Source: Paenibacillus macquariensis
GTDB taxonomy: Bacteria > Bacillota > Bacilli > Paenibacillales > Paenibacillaceae
DNA: 64,000 nt
Reading direction: 5' to 3'
Assembly (NCBI RefSeq): GCF_900156375.1
Contig: NZ_FTNK01000010.1
Location: forward strand, 1-64,000
Of the stretch, positions 60,661 through 64,000 are shown one piece after another. The position numbers and the translations under genes were made by a program. The notes below the pieces were generated by a model that saw only the letters and a list, made by a program, of their open reading frames with translations, ran no database searches and was not told where the DNA came from. Each line of letters begins with the position of its first letter. The stretch's first letter is position 1.

Positions 60661-61983
60661 ATGTATGAGGATCAGAATTCTAAGCACCACGAGCTGTTAA
60701 TTATCGGTGCAGGCGCTGCAGGTATGATGGCTGCTCTTACTGCACGGGACCAAGGTATTGATACCGCAATTATTGAAAGCAATGACCGGATGGGGAAGAA
60801 GATATTAACGACGGGCAATGGGCGTTGCAACATTACGAACGAATCCACTGCGACGGGTACGGATGAAGCGGTCGCTTTATCGCACAAGTATCACAGCAAT
60901 CAGGCTGGATTTCCATTGCCTGTTCTACAGCAATTTGGTGTGCGCCAGACGATCGACTTTTTCTCCTCGCTCGGGCTTCCTCTTATACCCTTAGAGGATG
61001 GTCGGATGTATCCCATGTCGTTGCAAGCCGCATCCGTGCCGGGTGTTTTTCGCCTTGCTCTGGAGGATCGGAATGTTCCGATATATTTCAAGAATAAAGT
61101 GTTGGATGTTATCGTCTCGACGGAACATCCGCGTTTCACGATTAAATGTCAAATGGAGACAGAGGAGCAGGTTGTTTATACTAGCGAATACCTATTTCTA
61201 TGTGCGGGTGGGCTTACTGCTCCGAAGACCGGAACGGATGGATCAGGTTATACGCTTGTCCAACGTCTGGGACACACGCTTATCGATCCTGTGCCGGGCA
61301 TTGTGCAATTGAAATTAGATTATCCTCATTTGAAGGAACTGTCCGGTATTAAATTCGAGGGACATGCCCATATTATCGTAAACAATGAAGTCATCCGCAC
61401 TGAATATGGCGAAATTCTTTTTACGGACTATGGCATCTCTGGCCCGCCAATACTCCAGCTAAGCAGGAAGGCTGCGTATAATCTCGGTAGAGGAGAATCT
61501 GTGACATTATCGGTTGAATTGATGCCTGGCCGCACGGAGGAAGAGATAGTTGAGTTTCTGGAAACGCACTGGGGGATCTTCGGACACAGGACTGTTGCGG
61601 ATTCCCTTATCGGAATCATAAACAAGAAGCTGATTCCTGTCCTGCTGAAAGAGGCAGGAATTGATCAACAGCTTCACCTGCTTTGTCAGGATCTATCGTG
61701 GAAAACCAAGAAAATATTTTATAGAATCATGAAGCATTGGGAATTTAAAGTGACCGATACGAATAGCTTCACGAATGCGCAAACAACAGCCGGTGGCATC
61801 GATACGACTGAGCTAATCGAAGGAACGTTGGAATCTAAGTTAGTACCTGGGCTCTATTTGGCAGGCGAGGTGATGGATGTGGATGGAGATTGCGGTGGTT
61901 ATAACCTGCAATGGGCCTGGAGCTCCGGCTATGCCGCCGCGATGGCACTTGCTGATCGACGTAATGGGAAAGATGGTTGCTGA
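60661..61983 (+). CDS. HI0933/YhiN-family FAD-dependent oxidoreductase, copy 2
   Basis: 440 residues, closely similar to the previous gene along its whole length, with the same LLIIGAGAAGMMAA, GNGRCNITNES and GEVMDVDGDCGGYNLQWAWSSG blocks. Both copies keep the FAD motifs, so neither looks decayed. Substitutions are scattered and the nucleotide sequence has diverged, so the duplication is not very recent. It probably shares a transcript with copy 1; a terminator follows at 62085. Confidence 0.87.
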   Translation: MYEDQNSKHHELLIIGAGAAGMMAALTARDQGIDTAIIESNDRMGKKILTTGNGRCNITNESTATGTDEAVALSHKYHSNQAGFPLPVLQQFGVRQTIDFFSSLGLPLIPLEDGRMYPMSLQAASVPGVFRLALEDRNVPIYFKNKVLDVIVSTEHPRFTIKCQMETEEQVVYTSEYLFLCAGGLTAPKTGTDGSGYTLVQRLGHTLIDPVPGIVQLKLDYPHLKELSGIKFEGHAHIIVNNEVIRTEYGEILFTDYGISGPPILQLSRKAAYNLGRGESVTLSVELMPGRTEEEIVEFLETHWGIFGHRTVADSLIGIINKKLIPVLLKEAGIDQQLHLLCQDLSWKTKKIFYRIMKHWEFKVTDTNSFTNAQTTAGGIDTTELIEGTLESKLVPGLYLAGEVMDVDGDCGGYNLQWAWSSGYAAAMALADRRNGKDGC

Positions 61984-62084
61984 CTCCTGGCACCTTGCGG
62001 TGGAATACTTGCATGCATTGAGCAAACTCTGGCGAATTGTGATTTTGCACAGCCACGGTTTGCCACCATACGTATTATCAGAAG

Positions 62085-62108
62085 AGACACCGTTAAGGTG
62101 TCTTTTTT
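62085..62108 (+). terminator. Terminator after the oxidoreductase pair
   Basis: AGACACC / GGTGTCT with loop GTTAA is followed by T6. It lies about 100 bases after copy 2. Confidence 0.85.
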
Positions 62109-62210
62109 GTTTTTCGTGTGGACGAATATAAAGTCTAATTTATATTGTAGCTACTGAAATAGGTATGTATTAATTACCAACGCAATAATATTTCAAACGC
62201 AATACGAGTA

Positions 62211-62732
62211 GTGCCAATAGATAGATTGCATTCTGTCATTCTTACTCATCAGGACATTGATCATATAGGAAGTTTACCGACCTTAATTGAAGAATTAGAT
62301 ACTGAATTAACAGTATATGCTCATGAAATAGATCGACCATACATCGAAGGGGAAAGACCTCTATTAAAGCTGGATCTTCCAGAAGAAATGCAGCATTACG
62401 TTACTAATCCACCTAAAGCAAAGGTTAACCAGATTCTAAGTGAAGGCGATGAACTCCCTTACTTTGGCGGTATATCAGTGATTTTTACGCTAGGTCATAT
62501 TAGCTTGTATTTAAAGCGGAGTAAGATTCTGATTGCTGGCGATGCGATGTTCAGTATGAATGGCCAATTAAGAGGCCCCAATGGTCATACTGCTCCGGAT
62601 ATGTCTACTGCTCTTAAATCTTTAAGTAAATTTCTTGATTACGATATAAGCAAAGTGATCTGTTTCCATGGTGGGTTGTGTACTAATAACGTCAACGAGC
62701 AAATTGGAGCTTTAAACTTCATATTGGAGTGA
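62211..62732 (+). pseudogene. N-terminally truncated MBL-fold metallohydrolase
   Basis: 173 residues. The metallo-beta-lactamase motif LTHQDIDHIGSLP appears within 25 residues of the start, whereas family members have ~50-60 residues before it. The later metal-site region reads FTLGHISLYLK, shorter than the usual TPGHTPGH-type segment, and AGDAMF and FHGG are present. The GTG at 62211 has no ribosome site. The gene is therefore likely a fragment. Confidence 0.65.
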
Positions 62733-62817
62733 ATCTTATTCTTTACAATTAAACTAAGCCCAAAATCTCTGAATAACGAAAATTTTGAAAGAGGATATTA
62801 ATTCCTCTATGAATGAG

Positions 62818-62922
62818 GTGCATGAATAAAGCATGGAGGTTATAATAAATACTACAAAGAAGAACCGATGCTTACTGACCATCAGTACAATAGACCGCGT
62901 ACCTTAGGCGGTCTATTTTTTT
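62818..62922 (+). promoter_or_regulatory. EamA leader with -10 box and attenuator-like hairpins (copy 2)
   Basis: TATAAT at 62841-62846 is followed by TACTGACCATCAGTA and the strong terminator AATAGACCGC / GCGGTCTATT plus T run at 62889-62922. It lies 55 bases before the EamA start. Here the symmetric element of copy 1 has one mismatch (TGCAT..AAGCA). Confidence 0.6.
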
Positions 62923-62977
62923 GTTAGTGTGCTTATGGACATGCCGTGAAATCGGTATTATTGAAGGGTGATTATTG

Positions 62978-63637
62978 ATGCTAAAAGCTTATAGTTGGCT
63001 CACTTTTTGTGTAGTCGTATGGGGTAGCAATGTTGTATTTGGTAAGATCTTAGTTGAGGACTTCTCCCCCGGTCTGTTAACATCACTGAGACTTTTATTT
63101 ATTGTGGTATTTTTAGTTGGATTAACGTCTTACAAAAAGAATTTCAAGCGAGTGAATAAATCGGATGTACTCTCCATTTTATTTCTTGGTGTTATTGGTG
63201 TATTTATAAATCAATGGTCCTTTTTCAGAGGTTTACAAACAGCTGATCCAACAACATCTGCCATCATTTTAGCTATGACTCCTATTTTAACTGGCTTGTT
63301 CGCATAAAAGGTTGATGGGGCTAATTCTAACGATCATAGGCATATATTGTGTCGTTGTAATAGGCGGTGGATCCTCGTTACATTTTGACAATGGACTTAT
63401 GTGGATTGTTGTAACGATGATAACATTCGCAATTATGATTATTATGACGAGGGTACTCTTCGACATGTTGATGCTTCAAAAGTATCTGTACTATCTAATT
63501 TAGAGCCTTTTGTAGCCATGATTATGGGATTAATATTACTGTACAAACCAATTACAGGTGTAGAAATATTAGGGTCTTTGTACATTCTAGCAGGAGTTAT
63601 GCTATCTACGTATCAACGAAAAATGCGATATAAGTGA
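62978..63637 (+). pseudogene. Decayed duplicate of the EamA/DMT transporter
   Basis: The first ~325 bases are almost identical to the gene at 57.1 kb, then a stop (GCATAA) appears at about 63303 where ~29 bases differ and are lost. A second deletion of roughly 190 bases joins ATGACGAGGGTACTC to CGACATGTTGATGC. The rest of the reading frame continues in pieces to 63637. The missing helices make function very unlikely. Confidence 0.9.
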
Positions 63638-63688
63638 ACAATAGGTTGATCCTTTAACAAATCCTCGGTGAGCAAATAGGGATTGATT

Positions 63689-63745
63689 GGTTACGGGGCG
63701 TTCGGGTGACATCAAAACTGTAATTAAACCCGTAGAATCCTGTGT
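63689..63745 (+). pseudogene. Internal fragment of ssrA (tmRNA)
   Basis: GGTTACGGGGCG, TCGGGTGACATCAAAACTGT, ACCCGTAGAATC and TGTG repeat the ssrA segment 52231-52303 with small substitutions and a four-base deletion. It lacks both the tag region and the tRNA-like ends, so it cannot work as tmRNA. Confidence 0.85.
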
Positions 63746-63749
63746 TACG

Positions 63750-63796
63750 TTGGTGGAATTGCCAGAGTGGAAGAACGCGGAGATTCAATCTCTGGA
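63750..63796 (+). pseudogene. Class II tRNA-like 5' half
   Basis: GTGGAATTGCCAGAGTGGAAGAACGC resembles the acceptor and D arm of tRNA-Ser or tRNA-Leu, followed by a GAGAT/ATCTC stem with only three loop bases. No T arm or acceptor 3' strand follows. It directly adjoins the ssrA fragment. Confidence 0.4.
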
Positions 63797-64000
63797 TTAT
63801 AACCTATCATTTTTTACCAATGTATTCATATACCTGTAAATTAGTATCTTAATAGACTTAGATGTGCTATAATAAATTTATTGAAGTAGCGTCCTAACAA
63901 ATACACATAGTGTAGAGGGTTGTTCTTAAATTAATAACCTTGTACCATATGTGGATTTTTTATTTTTAGAGATAAGAATGTCATGTAAATTTAAATTAGG

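Larger units (their letters stand above)
63638..64000. other. Window end: tmRNA and tRNA-like fragments, otherwise no gene
   Basis: About 360 bases with no coding frame. 63689-63745 matches an internal part of ssrA, and 63750-63796 looks like the 5' half of a class II tRNA. A TATAAT lies near 63870 and could be a promoter of a gene beyond the window. Confidence 0.55.

Overview
The window looks like chromosomal DNA of a Bacillota bacterium of the Paenibacillus type. Gene order over most of it follows the Bacillus subtilis backbone (hprK-lgt-ppaX-acetyltransferase; his operon-TPR protein-trxB-rapZ-mgfK-whiA-crh; clpP; cggR-gapA-pgk-tpiA-gpmI-eno-secG-rnr-smpB-ssrA). Intact genes start on Gram-positive ribosome sites, and the tmRNA tag reads GKTQNNYALAA, which resembles the B. 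subtilis tag. The genus is an inference from gene content; no 16S sequence is present.

Layout. 1-1145: the 3' end of a 23S rRNA gene, no 5S gene behind it, then eight tRNA genes and a terminator. 1.2-3.6 kb: a PucR-type regulator and an MsmX/UgpC-type sugar-importer ATPase. 3.8-8.4 kb: hprK, lgt, ppaX, a hexapeptide acetyltransferase and a membrane acyltransferase. 8.4-16.2 kb: hisZ-G-D-B-H-A-F-IE and a PHP-type histidinol phosphatase, i.e. histidine synthesis without hisC, followed by a divergent PRPP synthetase. 17.2-28.2 kb: a TPR/HTH protein, trxB, a reverse-strand ABC transporter plus two-component cassette (YvfRSTU-like), glucokinase, rapZ, mgfK, whiA and an HPr-like protein at the crh position. 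28.3-39 kb: a chemoreceptor-like protein, a SIMPL-domain secreted protein, a potABCD polyamine importer, a DUF2087 regulator, a GIY-YIG protein and two tandem secreted copper-amine-oxidase-N proteins. 39-52.4 kb: clpP with a CtsR operator, tRNA-Arg, the cggR glycolytic operon with a CggR-like operator, secG, rnr, smpB and tmRNA.

52.4-64 kb is an accessory region that begins at the tmRNA gene. It holds a decayed IS3-type transposase, an Lrp/AsnC regulator divergent from a GC-rich DHA2 drug exporter, a second copy of the tmRNA 3' end (a likely attachment site), a YfbR-like HD protein, an EamA transporter and its decayed duplicate, a sensor-domain membrane protein, two tandem FAD oxidoreductases, a truncated MBL hydrolase, and an internal tmRNA fragment next to a tRNA-like fragment. 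The simplest reading is repeated integration and rearrangement at ssrA.

The core genes connect. HPrK phosphorylates HPr/Crh in carbon catabolite control, CggR senses glycolytic flux and controls the triose-phosphate operon, PpaX removes the pyrophosphate produced by HPrK, and RapZ/MgfK/WhiA/Crh form the conserved cell-envelope and carbon cluster. No CRISPR array, prophage or complete insertion sequence was seen. The strongest candidates for something unusual are the ssrA-associated region and the Crh-position protein that keeps His15.
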